NCBI GenBank assembly: GCA_903889565.1
Contig: CAISYC010000068.1
Location: forward strand, 310,001-374,000
Source: an uncultured beta proteobacterium
GTDB lineage: Bacteria; Pseudomonadota; Gammaproteobacteria; Burkholderiales; SG8-41
Direction of reading: 5' to 3'
Length of the DNA: 64,000 nt
The notes under the pieces are model-generated. The model worked only from the letters and a program-made list of their open reading frames with translations, was not told where the DNA came from and did not search any database. Positions 53,632 through 62,217 of this stretch are shown in pieces (positions within the stretch are counted from its first letter, which is position 1; each line of letters opens with the position of its first letter). Position numbers and translations under genes: made by a program.

Positions 53632-54662
53632 GCCACGATGAGTTCCGGAAACTTCGCGCACTCGATATCGATGAGCGCGGTGCCCCACGACAGGCCGATG
53701 CCGAAACCCGACATCAGCAGACGCTTGCGGCCGGCCAGCAACGGCTCGAGGATGCGCGCCGTCATGGTCACGGGTATCGAGGCGCCGCTGGTGTTGCCGA
53801 AATCGTGCAGCGTCATCGGCACTTTTTCCTCCGGCAGGCGCAGTTTCTTGCGGATGGTTTCGTTGATCATCCGGTTGGCCTGATGAAAAAGAAAATAATC
53901 CACCGATTCCTGCGCGGCGCCCGCGTATGCCAGCAATTGGGTCACCGCGGGCGGCACGCGCTGCGTGCTGAAGCTCAACACCGCGGGGCCGTCGAGTTGC
54001 AGGTCATAGGGCAGGCGATCGACGCCGTGCTCGTCGCGCCGCGGGATGAAGTGCTGCACGCCGGGCGGCTCGCGGTGCCCGCCTACCGGCAGGATGATTG
54101 CGCGGTAGCCGCTGCCGTCGCTGTTGAGATCGAAGTAAATCGGCGCGGCATCCGGATCGAATTCGAGCGCGGTGGCGGTGCCGGCATCGGAAAACAAGGG
54201 GTCGTGCAGCGTCGCGCATTTGTCGCCGACGAGCAAAAGCGCTTTTCTGACCGCGCCCGCCTGGATCATCGCGCCCAGCACATGCAGGCCGAACGGGTAA
54301 CCGGAACAGCCGAGATTGATGTCGAACGCGATGGTCGCGTGGCTCAGTTGCAGCCGGTCCTGCAGAATGATCGCGGTGGCCGGGATCAGGTAGTCGGGCG
54401 ACTGGGTGACGACGATCAGGGCATCGATTTCGTTGCGCTGCCAGTTCAATTCTTCGAGCAACCGCTCGGCCGCGATGAAGGCGAGGTCGGAAAAGCACTG
54501 CCACGGATAACAGATGCGCCGCTCGTGAATGCCGATATTGCGCACCAGCCGCTCGCGTTCCGAGCGCATGGCCGGCGGGCAGTCCATGTTCGATATGACG
54601 GTCTTCGGCACGCAGGTGGCGAGACCGCGATATCCGACGTTGCGCAAGGTCGACAGTCCCAC
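53628..54662 (-). CDS. 3-oxoacyl-ACP synthase III (KASIII/FabH-like)
   Basis: 344 residues from a GTG at 54662 with AGGAG 8 bp upstream; the frame is open upstream but there it overlaps the ACP gene. The Cys-His-Asn triad is complete: Cys119 in INLGCSGYPFG, His260 in FLFHQANRM, Asn290 in DFGNTSGAS. It should condense an acyl-CoA with malonyl-ACP to a short 3-oxoacyl-ACP. A FabH inside an operon with an ACP, SDRs and hexapeptide transferases, but without fabD/fabF, points to a dedicated C4-type acyl group rather than general fatty acid synthesis. Confidence 0.85.
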   Translation of the reverse strand: MGLSTLRNVGYRGLATCVPKTVISNMDCPPAMRSERERLVRNIGIHERRICYPWQCFSDLAFIAAERLLEELNWQRNEIDALIVVTQSPDYLIPATAIILQDRLQLSHATIAFDINLGCSGYPFGLHVLGAMIQAGAVRKALLLVGDKCATLHDPLFSDAGTATALEFDPDAAPIYFDLNSDGSGYRAIILPVGGHREPPGVQHFIPRRDEHGVDRLPYDLQLDGPAVLSFSTQRVPPAVTQLLAYAGAAQESVDYFLFHQANRMINETIRKKLRLPEEKVPMTLHDFGNTSGASIPVTMTARILEPLLAGRKRLLMSGFGIGLSWGTALIDIECAKFPELIVA

Positions 54663-54673
54663 GGGCCGTTCTC

Positions 54674-54898
54674 CTATGCCGCCAGCGCGAACAGATCGGA
54701 TATGGTCGCGCAGGCCTTCAGGTGATGGCCAGTGATGGCCTTGCCGTATTCCATGTCGAACATGACGATCGTGGCGAGCGCGGCGAGCGAGTCCCATTCC
54801 TGCAGATCTGTGAGCCGGGTGTCGGCGCGGATTTCAACCGGATCCTGAAAGTCGACGGCGGTCTGGAAATTGGCGATGAACGTTTCGATATCGGGCAT
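54674..54898 (-). CDS. Dedicated acyl carrier protein
   Basis: 74 residues. The phosphopantetheine attachment site is Ser37 in QEWDSLAALATIVMFDMEY, and the acidic three-helix pattern is typical. It lies 11 bp upstream of the KASIII gene on the same transcript and 62 bp downstream of the GT41 gene. A private ACP beside KASIII and SDRs should hold the growing short acyl chain for transfer by one of the hexapeptide acyltransferases. No dedicated phosphopantetheinyl transferase is visible. Confidence 0.8.
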   Translation of the reverse strand: MPDIETFIANFQTAVDFQDPVEIRADTRLTDLQEWDSLAALATIVMFDMEYGKAITGHHLKACATISDLFALAA

Positions 54899-54960
54899 CT
54901 TGGGATTACCAGTAAAGTTGTACGGGTGCCGTGTGATTCTGGCGAGACGGCACGGCCGGA

Positions 54961-56745
54961 TTATCGCATACACCAACGGTTCCAGATATCGCGGTAGACG
55001 GCTTCGAGACTGGCAGTCACCGCGGCGGCATTGCACAGACATGAAGCTGTCATACGCTGCCGCAAACCCGTGCGCAGTGTGACAAGTTGCGCCGGGTCGC
55101 GGGCGAGCGTGACCACCGCGTCGTGATAGGCATCTTCGCTGCGCACGGCCAGATGATCGAGGCCCACCGCATGCAGCATGCCGCTGGTGCTGCGGGCGAT
55201 TTCGCTGTCGCCTTCGAGGGCGACGATTGGCACGCCCATCCACAAGGTGTGCAGGCTGGTGGTGCCGCCGCTGTACGGAAAGGGATCGAGCGCCAGATCG
55301 ACTTCATGGAATAATTTGAAAAAATCGTCGAGCGAACGGCGTCCGATGACGTTCAGCTGCCGCGGATCGGCGCCGAAGGCGGCAAAGCGCGCAGCGACCG
55401 CGTTGCGCATGGCCGGATCGTCGCCGCCCGCAGCGACCAGCAGCAGCCGCGCGACCGGCAGCGTGGCCAGAATGCGCGCCCACAGCGCCACCACCGCGTC
55501 GCCGATCTTGGTGTAATTGTTGAACGAGGCGAGGGTCGGGTAGCCTCGCGTGAGCGCCGGCAGCGCGTTGACCGTAGGGCAGTCGGCGGCGGGGCTGAAC
55601 GCGACCGCACAGGGCAGGCGCAGCAGCGTTTCGCTGTAGAACTGTTCGGTCTCCCCCGGCGGATCGAGATTGGCGTCGGTGATCCGGTAGTCGATCGCGG
55701 TCATGCCGGTCGTGCACATGTAGCCGAACCACGTCGCCTGCACCGGCGCGGGTTTGCGCGCGAAGACGCCAAGCCGGTTGCCCGCGGTGTGGCCGGAGAG
55801 ATCGACCAGAATATCGATGCCGTCGGCGCGGATCGTTGCCGCCGCTGCGTTATCGTCGAGACCGTCGATCTTGCGCCAGACATCGGCGCGTGTCTGCAGG
55901 CGCCGGTTCACCGCGTCGGTTCCGGAAAAATTGTCGTAGCAGAAAATGCGAAAGTGCAGGCGGTCGTGGGCGGCGAGTACCGGTTCGATAAAAAAACTGA
56001 CTGAGTGCTCGCGAAAGTCCGCTGACACGTAACCGATGTTCAGCCGGCGTCCCGGGTCGCGCGGGTTGTCGTGCGGTGCCGCCATCGCGGCGAGCGGGTC
56101 GGCGTGGCGTGCCGCCCAGCGCCGGTGTTCTTCAAGCACGCGTTGCGGCGGCCACTGGCGATTGAGACCGCAGATGCACAGCAGCGTGCTGTGCGCGAGC
56201 GCGAAATCTTCGCGCAGCGCGAGCGCGCGTTGCAGCGCGCCGACGGCGTCCTCGATATAACCGCAATCGTTGAGTGCGAGCGCAAAGTTGTAATGTATCT
56301 CCGCGATGTCGTCGCGCACCCGGATTGCTGCGCGATAACTCTCGATCGCGGCATGCGCATCGCCGCGCCGGCGCAGCAAGGCGCCGATGCGTGCATGAAT
56401 TTGCGCGGCCTGTTTGGGCGCCAGCGGCAGGGCGCGGTGATAGAGGCCGAGCGCGCGTTCGAATTCGTTGTTGCGGTCATGCATGCCGGCGGCGCCGAGG
56501 CTTGCCCAGGCGTGCGCGGGGTCGAGCGCAAGCGCCCGTTCGTAGGCGGCCAGCGCCGCGGCCGGACGTGGCGATTGTTCATGCAAGGCGCCCAGTTCAT
56601 ACCAGGCGTCGGCGTCTTGCGGGCTGGCATCGAGATGGCGCAGCAGGGCGGATTCGCGTTCGCCTGCGGATGGCGCGCGAGCGGCGACGGCGCGTTGCGG
56701 CGGTGCGTTGCGGGACCACAGTTGCTTGAGGAGGCGGATAAACAA
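54961..56745 (-). CDS. TPR-containing GT41 (O-GlcNAc transferase-like) glycosyltransferase
   Basis: 594 residues. TPR repeats cover about residues 45-190 (AWYELGALHEQSPRPAAALAAYERAL and following units). The GT41 catalytic region starts with NIGYVSADFREHSVSFFIEP near 233, continues with VDLSGHTAGNRLGVFARKPAP near 316 and ALDPFPYSGGTTSLHTLWMG near 478. GT41 enzymes add GlcNAc or other sugars to Ser/Thr of proteins; bacterial ones often modify flagellins or adhesins. First gene of the reverse operon. No flagellin gene is in the window, so the acceptor is unknown. Confidence 0.8.
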   Translation of the reverse strand: MFIRLLKQLWSRNAPPQRAVAARAPSAGERESALLRHLDASPQDADAWYELGALHEQSPRPAAALAAYERALALDPAHAWASLGAAGMHDRNNEFERALGLYHRALPLAPKQAAQIHARIGALLRRRGDAHAAIESYRAAIRVRDDIAEIHYNFALALNDCGYIEDAVGALQRALALREDFALAHSTLLCICGLNRQWPPQRVLEEHRRWAARHADPLAAMAAPHDNPRDPGRRLNIGYVSADFREHSVSFFIEPVLAAHDRLHFRIFCYDNFSGTDAVNRRLQTRADVWRKIDGLDDNAAAATIRADGIDILVDLSGHTAGNRLGVFARKPAPVQATWFGYMCTTGMTAIDYRITDANLDPPGETEQFYSETLLRLPCAVAFSPAADCPTVNALPALTRGYPTLASFNNYTKIGDAVVALWARILATLPVARLLLVAAGGDDPAMRNAVAARFAAFGADPRQLNVIGRRSLDDFFKLFHEVDLALDPFPYSGGTTSLHTLWMGVPIVALEGDSEIARSTSGMLHAVGLDHLAVRSEDAYHDAVVTLARDPAQLVTLRTGLRQRMTASCLCNAAAVTASLEAVYRDIWNRWCMR

Positions 56746-56855
56746 GGGGCGCGGCGCCGTGTGAATTGCCAGAGGTATGAATTGTCAGCATGGTTATTGT
56801 AATACGCGGCCCCGCACGGCCTGCGTCGCGCGTCCGGGCGGCGAAGCGCCAATGT

Positions 56856-56861
56856 TATAAT
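56856..56861 (+). promoter_or_regulatory. Extended -10 box for the succinate-semialdehyde dehydrogenase gene
   Basis: A perfect TATAAT preceded by TGT gives an extended -10, 64 bp before the ATG at 56925. The -35 region is poor, as is common for extended -10 promoters. Confidence 0.6.
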
Positions 56862-56924
56862 CGCACTTCGTTTGCCGGCTCCGTTTGCAGCGGCCATCCA
56901 CACCGACACAGGCAGGGACCCATC

Positions 56925-58406
56925 ATGCTGACCCCAGTCAAACCCGCGTTGCAGCTCAAAGATATGAGTCTGTTTCGCCAGCAATGCTATATCGACGGCC
57001 AATGGACGGACGCCGACAACGGCAAAACCATCGCGGTGTTCAATCCCGCCAGCGGCCTTCAAATCGGCACGGTGCCGGCGATGGGCACGGCGGAGACCAA
57101 ACGCGCGATTGCCGCCGCCAGCGCGGCGATGCCGGCATGGCGCGCGAAGACCGCCAAGGAGCGTTCCATCATTCTGCGCAAGTGGTTCAACCTGATGATG
57201 CAGAATCAGGAAGACCTCGCGATCCTGATGACCGTCGAGCAGGGCAAGCCGCTGACCGAATCGCGTGTCGAGATCGCCTACGGCGCCTCCTTCATCGAAT
57301 GGTTCGCCGAGGAAGCCAAGCGCATATACGGCGACACCATTCCGACGCATCAGGCCGACAAGCGCATCGTCGTCATCAAGCAGCCGATCGGTGTCTGCGC
57401 GGCGGTGACGCCGTGGAATTTTCCGAATGCGATGATCACGCGCAAGGCCGGCCCGGCGCTGGCCGCCGGCTGCACCATGGTGATCAAGCCGGCGACCTAC
57501 ACGCCGTATTCGGCACTGGCGCTGTGCGAACTCGCCGAGCGTGCGGGCATTCCGAAAGGCGTCATTTCGGTGATCACCGGCCCGTCCGGCCCGATCGGCA
57601 AGGAACTCACCGAAAGCCCGATCATCCGCAAATTTACCTTTACCGGTTCGACCGAGGTCGGCAAGCAGCTGATGGCGCAGTGCGCGAGCACTGTGAAGAA
57701 GGTCTCGCTCGAACTCGGCGGCAACGCGCCGTTCATCGTGTTCGACGACGCCGATCTCGAAGCCGCGGTCGAGGGCGCAATGGCTTCCAAGTTCCGCAAC
57801 ACCGGGCAGACCTGCGTTTGCGCGAACCGGCTGTTCGTGCAGGACGGCGTCTACGATAAATTCGCCAAAATGCTGGCGGAGAAAGTCGCCGCGATGAAAG
57901 TCGGCGACGGCCTCGAAGACGGCGTGGTCCAGGGCCCGCTGATCGACATGGCCGGCGTCGAGAAAGTCGAGGAGCATATCGCCGACGCCGTGGCAAAGGG
58001 GGCGAGTGTCATCACCGGCGGCAAACGGCATGCGAAGGGCGGCACCTTTTTCGAGCCGACCGTGCTCGCCAATGTGACGACCAACATGAAGATCACCTAC
58101 GAAGAGACCTTCGGTCCGGTGGCGCCGCTGTTCCGTTTCAAAACCGAGGAGGAATTGATCAAGCGCGCCAACGACACCGAATACGGTCTGGCTTCGTATT
58201 TTTACAGCCGCGACATCGGCCGCATCTGGCGCGTCGCCGAGGCGCTCGAATACGGCATGGTCGGCATCAACGCCGGCATCATATCGAACGAGATCGCGCC
58301 CTTCGGCGGCGTCAAGGAATCGGGCATCGGCCGCGAAGGTTCCAAGTACGGTATCGAAGAGTTCGTCGAGATCAAGTACCTGTTGATGGGCGGCATCGAT
58401 AAATAA
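56925..58406 (+). CDS. gabD: Succinate-semialdehyde dehydrogenase family (NAD(P)+) protein
   Basis: 493 residues of the aldehyde dehydrogenase superfamily. Catalytic Cys297 is in NTGQTCVCANRL, the general base Glu263 in LELGGNAPF, and the oxyanion Asn in TPWNFPNAM. The FRNTGQTCVCANR sequence with a second Cys two residues on is the SSADH/GabD pattern. It oxidises succinate semialdehyde to succinate, linking GABA or hydroxybutyrate catabolism to the TCA cycle. The first 13 residues are not conserved; the ATG at 56925 follows an AGGGA site. The gene has its own promoter and terminator. Confidence 0.85.
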   Translation: MLTPVKPALQLKDMSLFRQQCYIDGQWTDADNGKTIAVFNPASGLQIGTVPAMGTAETKRAIAAASAAMPAWRAKTAKERSIILRKWFNLMMQNQEDLAILMTVEQGKPLTESRVEIAYGASFIEWFAEEAKRIYGDTIPTHQADKRIVVIKQPIGVCAAVTPWNFPNAMITRKAGPALAAGCTMVIKPATYTPYSALALCELAERAGIPKGVISVITGPSGPIGKELTESPIIRKFTFTGSTEVGKQLMAQCASTVKKVSLELGGNAPFIVFDDADLEAAVEGAMASKFRNTGQTCVCANRLFVQDGVYDKFAKMLAEKVAAMKVGDGLEDGVVQGPLIDMAGVEKVEEHIADAVAKGASVITGGKRHAKGGTFFEPTVLANVTTNMKITYEETFGPVAPLFRFKTEEELIKRANDTEYGLASYFYSRDIGRIWRVAEALEYGMVGINAGIISNEIAPFGGVKESGIGREGSKYGIEEFVEIKYLLMGGIDK

Positions 58407-58427
58407 GTTTTGTTTTAACAGTCAGAC

Positions 58428-58465
58428 ATGCCATCGCATCCGCACGGTGCGGTGGCATTTTTTTT
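58428..58465 (+). terminator. Rho-independent terminator after gabD
   Basis: A bulged stem (ATGCCA/TGGCAT and CCGCA/TGCGG around a CGG loop) is followed by an eight-base T run (58458-58465), just before the dehalogenase gene. Confidence 0.75.
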
Positions 58466-58483
58466 GACCGGGGATCGGTGACC

Positions 58484-59368
58484 ATGTTTGAAGGCTTTCG
58501 CATCTTCGATCTGCCGACCAGCGATCCGCAATGCAAAATCCACGGCGTGATCGGCGGCAGCGGCCCGCCACTGCTGTTGATACACGGCAATCCGCTGACG
58601 CATGTGCACTGGCATCGGGTGGCGCCGCGGCTGGCGGAAAAATTCACCGTGGTGGCGACCGATCTCCGCGGCTATGGCGACAGCAGCAAGCCGCGCGGAC
58701 TGCCTGATCACAGCAACTACAGCTTCCGGCGCATGGCGCAGGATCAGGTCGATGCGATGACGCTGCTGGGATTCAAAACGTTTTTTGTCGCCGGCCACGA
58801 CCGCGGCGCGCGCGCCGCCTGCCGCATGGCCTTCGATCATCCGGATCGCGTGCTGAAATTCTGCAGCATCGACATCCTGCCGACCCACCACGTGTGGACG
58901 CACGTGACCAAGACCTGGATGGTGAACTCCTACCACTGGGCCTTTCTCGCCCAGCCCTATGATTTTCCGGAGCGCCTGTTGAAGGGTAACGAGGAGTATT
59001 ACATCCGCCTCAAGCTTGGCTCCCAAGGCCTCGGCAAGGGCGGCATCAGCGAAGAAACCCTGCGCGAATACATCCGCTGCTGCACGCCGGAACAGATTCA
59101 CGGCGTCTGCGAGGACTATCGTGCTACCGTGACGCTGGATTTCGAGATGGACAAGGCGGATTTCGAGGCCGGGCGCCGCATCGAGTGTCCGGTGCTGGTA
59201 TTGGTGGGTGGACAAAGCCACACGGCGGCGTTTTATAATTTCACCGAGGCTTGGTCGCAGTACGCGGCGAACATGACCGGTTGTGTGGCGCTGCCGAGCG
59301 GACACTATCCGGCCGAGCAGGCGCCGGAAGAAACATTTCGCGAACTGGACGGATTTTTCAGTTGCTGA
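58484..59368 (+). CDS. Predicted haloacetate (fluoroacetate) dehalogenase
   Basis: 294 residues, alpha/beta hydrolase. The nucleophile is Asp106 in GHDRGAR, with Arg107 and Arg110 matching the pair that binds the substrate carboxylate in fluoroacetate dehalogenases. Asp130 (CSIDILP), His151-Trp152 (SYHWAFLAQP, the halide-binding pair), Tyr212 (EDYRA) and His274 (SGHYPAEQ) complete the known set with matching spacing. It should hydrolyse haloacetate to glycolate and halide. ATG 58484 is preferred; a GTG at 58478 is possible. It follows the gabD terminator by 19 bp, so a promoter may lie within that short gap or be read through. Confidence 0.75.
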   Translation: MFEGFRIFDLPTSDPQCKIHGVIGGSGPPLLLIHGNPLTHVHWHRVAPRLAEKFTVVATDLRGYGDSSKPRGLPDHSNYSFRRMAQDQVDAMTLLGFKTFFVAGHDRGARAACRMAFDHPDRVLKFCSIDILPTHHVWTHVTKTWMVNSYHWAFLAQPYDFPERLLKGNEEYYIRLKLGSQGLGKGGISEETLREYIRCCTPEQIHGVCEDYRATVTLDFEMDKADFEAGRRIECPVLVLVGGQSHTAAFYNFTEAWSQYAANMTGCVALPSGHYPAEQAPEETFRELDGFFSC

Positions 59369-59397
59369 CCGCGGCGCGCCGTTGAAAGAGAGTTGAA

Positions 59398-60213
59398 ATG
59401 CTGGATTCGAATAGCTTTCTGATCGAGCCCGACGAGCTGGTCAAACTGCTCGGCGGCAACGTCGTGGTCATCGACGCGCGCAAACCGGGCGAATTCAAGA
59501 ACGGTCATATTCCGGGCGCGATGCCTTTTTCGACCTATGAGGTTTTTGCGCAGGACACGCGGCTCGACGGCATGAAAGCGTTCGACGAAGCGATGGCGAA
59601 CCGCTTCATGACCGCGGGCGTCACCTTGGAGCGGCCGGTCGTGGTTTACGATGAAGATACCGGCATGCGCGCCGCGCGCGAATTGTGGGTGCTCGAATAC
59701 CTCGGCCACCGCAATGCGCGCATCCTGCACGGCGGGCTCAAATTCTGGAAGGCGGTCGGCGGCCCGGTGATCGCCGATGTCGATATTCCGACCGTGCGTA
59801 CCAAACCTTTGAAGCCCTCGATATCGAGCGGCTACCTGTCAAGCATTGACGAGCTGTCGCGCCGCGCCGGCACCTGGAATTTCTGGTTGCTCGATGTGCG
59901 CGACGATCTCGAATGGGCCGGCACCGACAACACGCCGTGCTGTGCGCGCCGCGGCCACATCCCGCACGCAATTCACATTGAATGGACGAAATTTCTGGAC
60001 AACGGCCGCTTCAAATCGCCGGAGGCGATTCTCGCGCTGATCGAGAAACACGGTATTAATCCGCGGCACGACATCGCGGTTTATTGCCATCGCGGCGCGC
60101 GCTCGGCCAATACGTTTTACGCTTTGCGCTCTGCCGGCATCCACTCGGCGCGCAACTTCATCGGTTCGTGGCACGAATGGTCGTCGCGCAGCGATCTGCC
60201 GGTCGAGATTTGA
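59398..60213 (+). CDS. Two-domain rhodanese-type sulfurtransferase
   Basis: 271 residues with tandem rhodanese domains. The first domain (about 10-125) lacks a cysteine at the active loop (VVYDEDTGMRAAREL), as is normal. The second (about 145-270) carries Cys230 in the loop CHRGARS. The loop differs from the CRxGxT/R loops of thiosulfate and mercaptopyruvate sulfurtransferases, so the donor is uncertain. Cytoplasmic, no signal peptide. It lies 29 bp downstream of the dehalogenase gene on the same strand and converges with the Bug gene at 60226. Confidence 0.8.
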   Translation: MLDSNSFLIEPDELVKLLGGNVVVIDARKPGEFKNGHIPGAMPFSTYEVFAQDTRLDGMKAFDEAMANRFMTAGVTLERPVVVYDEDTGMRAARELWVLEYLGHRNARILHGGLKFWKAVGGPVIADVDIPTVRTKPLKPSISSGYLSSIDELSRRAGTWNFWLLDVRDDLEWAGTDNTPCCARRGHIPHAIHIEWTKFLDNGRFKSPEAILALIEKHGINPRHDIAVYCHRGARSANTFYALRSAGIHSARNFIGSWHEWSSRSDLPVEI

Positions 60214-60225
60214 CGCGGCGGTAAT

Positions 60226-61188
60226 TCAGGAACCGTCGGGCTTGATGCCCGATTGCAGCAGGACCGGCCGCCATTTGGCGGTCTCGCTGCGAATGAATGC
60301 GGCGAACTCTGCCGGCGAACCCGGCGTGGCGTCGATGCCGCGCGATTTCAATCCCTCGACGACCTCGGGCGCTTTCAGTGCCGCAGTCATTTCACGATTG
60401 AGGCGCTCGATTACCGCCGCCGGTGTTTTGGCCGGTGCGAGCAGGCCGTACCAATTGGTCGCCACATAACCGGCGACACCGCCCTCGGCAATGGTCGGCA
60501 CCTCGGGCAGCGCCTCGGCGCGGCGGCTGCCGGTGACGGCGATGCCGCGCACCTTGCCCGCCTGCACATGTGGCACGCCGGTCGAGATCACCGCAAAAAA
60601 CGCCGGCACCTGTCCGGCAAGCAGATCGGTAATCGCCGGACCGCCGCCCTTGTACGGAATGTGGTTGAGCCGGATATTCGCCATTGATTCGAGCAGCACC
60701 GCGGCGAGGTGGCCTGGACTGCCGATGCCGGACGTCGCGTAATTGATCTGGCCCGGCTTCGCTTTCGCCAGCGTGATGAATTCCCTGACCGTGCGCGCGG
60801 CGAGCGACGGATGCGCGATCAGGATGTTTTGCAGCGAAACCGCCAGCCCGACTGGCGCGAAATCCTTGAGCGGATCGAACGGCAGTTTCTGGATCGCGGG
60901 GCTGATCACCAGCACGCCGATATGACCGAAAAATATCGTGTGACCGTCGGGGTCGGCGCGTGCCGTCAGTTCGCCGGCGATGATGCCGTTGGCGCCCGGC
61001 CGGTTGTCGATGACCACCTGCTGGCCGAGGGCTGCCGACAGGCGCGGCTGCATCGCGCGCGCCACCAGATCGGTGGCGCCGCCGGGTGGAAAGCCGAGAA
61101 TCAGGCGCACCGGCTTGGAGGGAAAATCTGCGGCAGCGGCCGCTGCGACTCCGCACAGCAGCGCCAGCGCGGCCGCGCCCTGAAACAT
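60226..61188 (-). CDS. Bug-family (TctC-type) periplasmic solute-binding protein
   Basis: 320 residues; the signal peptide ends AAAAAD near residue 20. Signatures: DFPSKPVRLILGF, VIDNRPGANGIIAGE, HIPYKGGGPAI and WYGLLAPAKTP. The start codon overlaps the stop of the upstream Bug gene in a TAATG arrangement, so translation is coupled. Last gene of the Gfo-PdxA-Bug-Bug unit. The two receptors share the layout but are clearly diverged (roughly half of positions identical by eye). Confidence 0.85.
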   Translation of the reverse strand: MFQGAAALALLCGVAAAAAADFPSKPVRLILGFPPGGATDLVARAMQPRLSAALGQQVVIDNRPGANGIIAGELTARADPDGHTIFFGHIGVLVISPAIQKLPFDPLKDFAPVGLAVSLQNILIAHPSLAARTVREFITLAKAKPGQINYATSGIGSPGHLAAVLLESMANIRLNHIPYKGGGPAITDLLAGQVPAFFAVISTGVPHVQAGKVRGIAVTGSRRAEALPEVPTIAEGGVAGYVATNWYGLLAPAKTPAAVIERLNREMTAALKAPEVVEGLKSRGIDATPGSPAEFAAFIRSETAKWRPVLLQSGIKPDGS

Positions 61189-62165
61189 TATTCCGCCTTG
61201 ACGCCCGCCGTCTTGATGACTTTGGCCCATTTGCTGCGCTCGGACTTGATGTAGGCGCCAAAGGCTTCCGGCGTTGTTGGCGCCGCGTCCAGCCCCTGAT
61301 TGAACAGGAAGGTTTTCACGTCGGGCATGCTGAGCACTTTGATTGTTTCGGCATTCAGGCGGTTGATGATCGCGCGTGGCGTTTTCGCCGGCACCATCAC
61401 CCCGTACCAGTTGTTGGCGTCGAAACCGGGCAGGCCGCTCTCGGCGATGGTCGGCAGTTCCGGCATCAGCGCCGAACGCTTCAGCGTCGTGACGGCGATG
61501 CCTTTGATCTTGCCGTTCTTGATTTGCGGCACTGCGCTTGCGCCCGTCGCGAACACCAGCTGCACCTGTCCGCCGACGAGATCGATCATGGCCGGGCCGC
61601 CGCCTTTGTACGGGATATGCACGAGTTTGGTCCCGGCCATCACGTTGAACAACTCGCCGGCGAGGTGGCCGGTGCCGCCGACGCCCGACGAGCCGAAACT
61701 CAACGATTTGGTTTTCGCCAGCGCGATCAGTTCCTTGACGCTACCCGCTGCGACCGATGGATGCAGCGACAGCACGTTGGTCGAATCGACCGCCTGCGTC
61801 ACCGGCGCCAGATCCTTTTCGGGATCGAAGGGCAGCTGGCTGTAAAGGCCGGGATTGATCGCCAGCGCGGCAATCGTGCCCATCAGGATGGTGTAACCGT
61901 CGGGGTTCGACTTTGACACAATGTCGGTGGCGATATTGCCGCCGGCGCCGGGCCGGTTATCGACGATCACCTGCTGGCCGAGCAGTTCGCCGAGTTTTTG
62001 CGCGATCGGCCGCGCCGTGGTGTCGGTGCCGCCGCCGGGGGCGAAGCCGACGATCATGCGCACCGGTTTGCTCGGATAATTATCGGCCGCGGCGGCAGCA
62101 GTGAAGCCGGCGGTTGCGGCCGCACACAGGATGCTGCGAACAAACGATTTTAAAAAGTTCTGCAT
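61188..62165 (-). CDS. Bug-family (TctC-type) periplasmic solute-binding protein
   Basis: 325 residues with signal peptide (about 1-26, ending AAAADN). Signatures: NYPSKPVRMIVGF, IVDNRPGAGGNIATD, HIPYKGGGPAM and WYGVMVPAKTP. A GGAGG site lies 9 bp upstream of the ATG at 62165. It is 52 bp downstream of the PdxA-like gene, so it probably binds the acid that the PdxA-like enzyme processes after phosphorylation, for example an aldonate-type hydroxy acid. Confidence 0.85.
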   Translation of the reverse strand: MQNFLKSFVRSILCAAATAGFTAAAAADNYPSKPVRMIVGFAPGGGTDTTARPIAQKLGELLGQQVIVDNRPGAGGNIATDIVSKSNPDGYTILMGTIAALAINPGLYSQLPFDPEKDLAPVTQAVDSTNVLSLHPSVAAGSVKELIALAKTKSLSFGSSGVGGTGHLAGELFNVMAGTKLVHIPYKGGGPAMIDLVGGQVQLVFATGASAVPQIKNGKIKGIAVTTLKRSALMPELPTIAESGLPGFDANNWYGVMVPAKTPRAIINRLNAETIKVLSMPDVKTFLFNQGLDAAPTTPEAFGAYIKSERSKWAKVIKTAGVKAE

Positions 62166-62217
62166 GTGCAGGTTCCTCCAGTTCAGGTGCCCGCGAAAGG
62201 CGGGCGGTTCGATTCGA

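Noticed and set aside
46829-56745. The glycan-like locus as a polyketide or fatty-acid natural-product cluster
   Set aside because: Only one KASIII and one ACP are present, with no modular synthase, malonyl transferase or thioesterase; GT41, DegT and hexapeptide transferases fit sugar chemistry better. It is not fully excluded.
56040-58031. A reverse open frame of about 660 codons across the GT41/gabD junction
   Set aside because: It overlaps two well-supported genes out of frame, and its sequence is low-complexity Arg/Ala/Gly with no domain.
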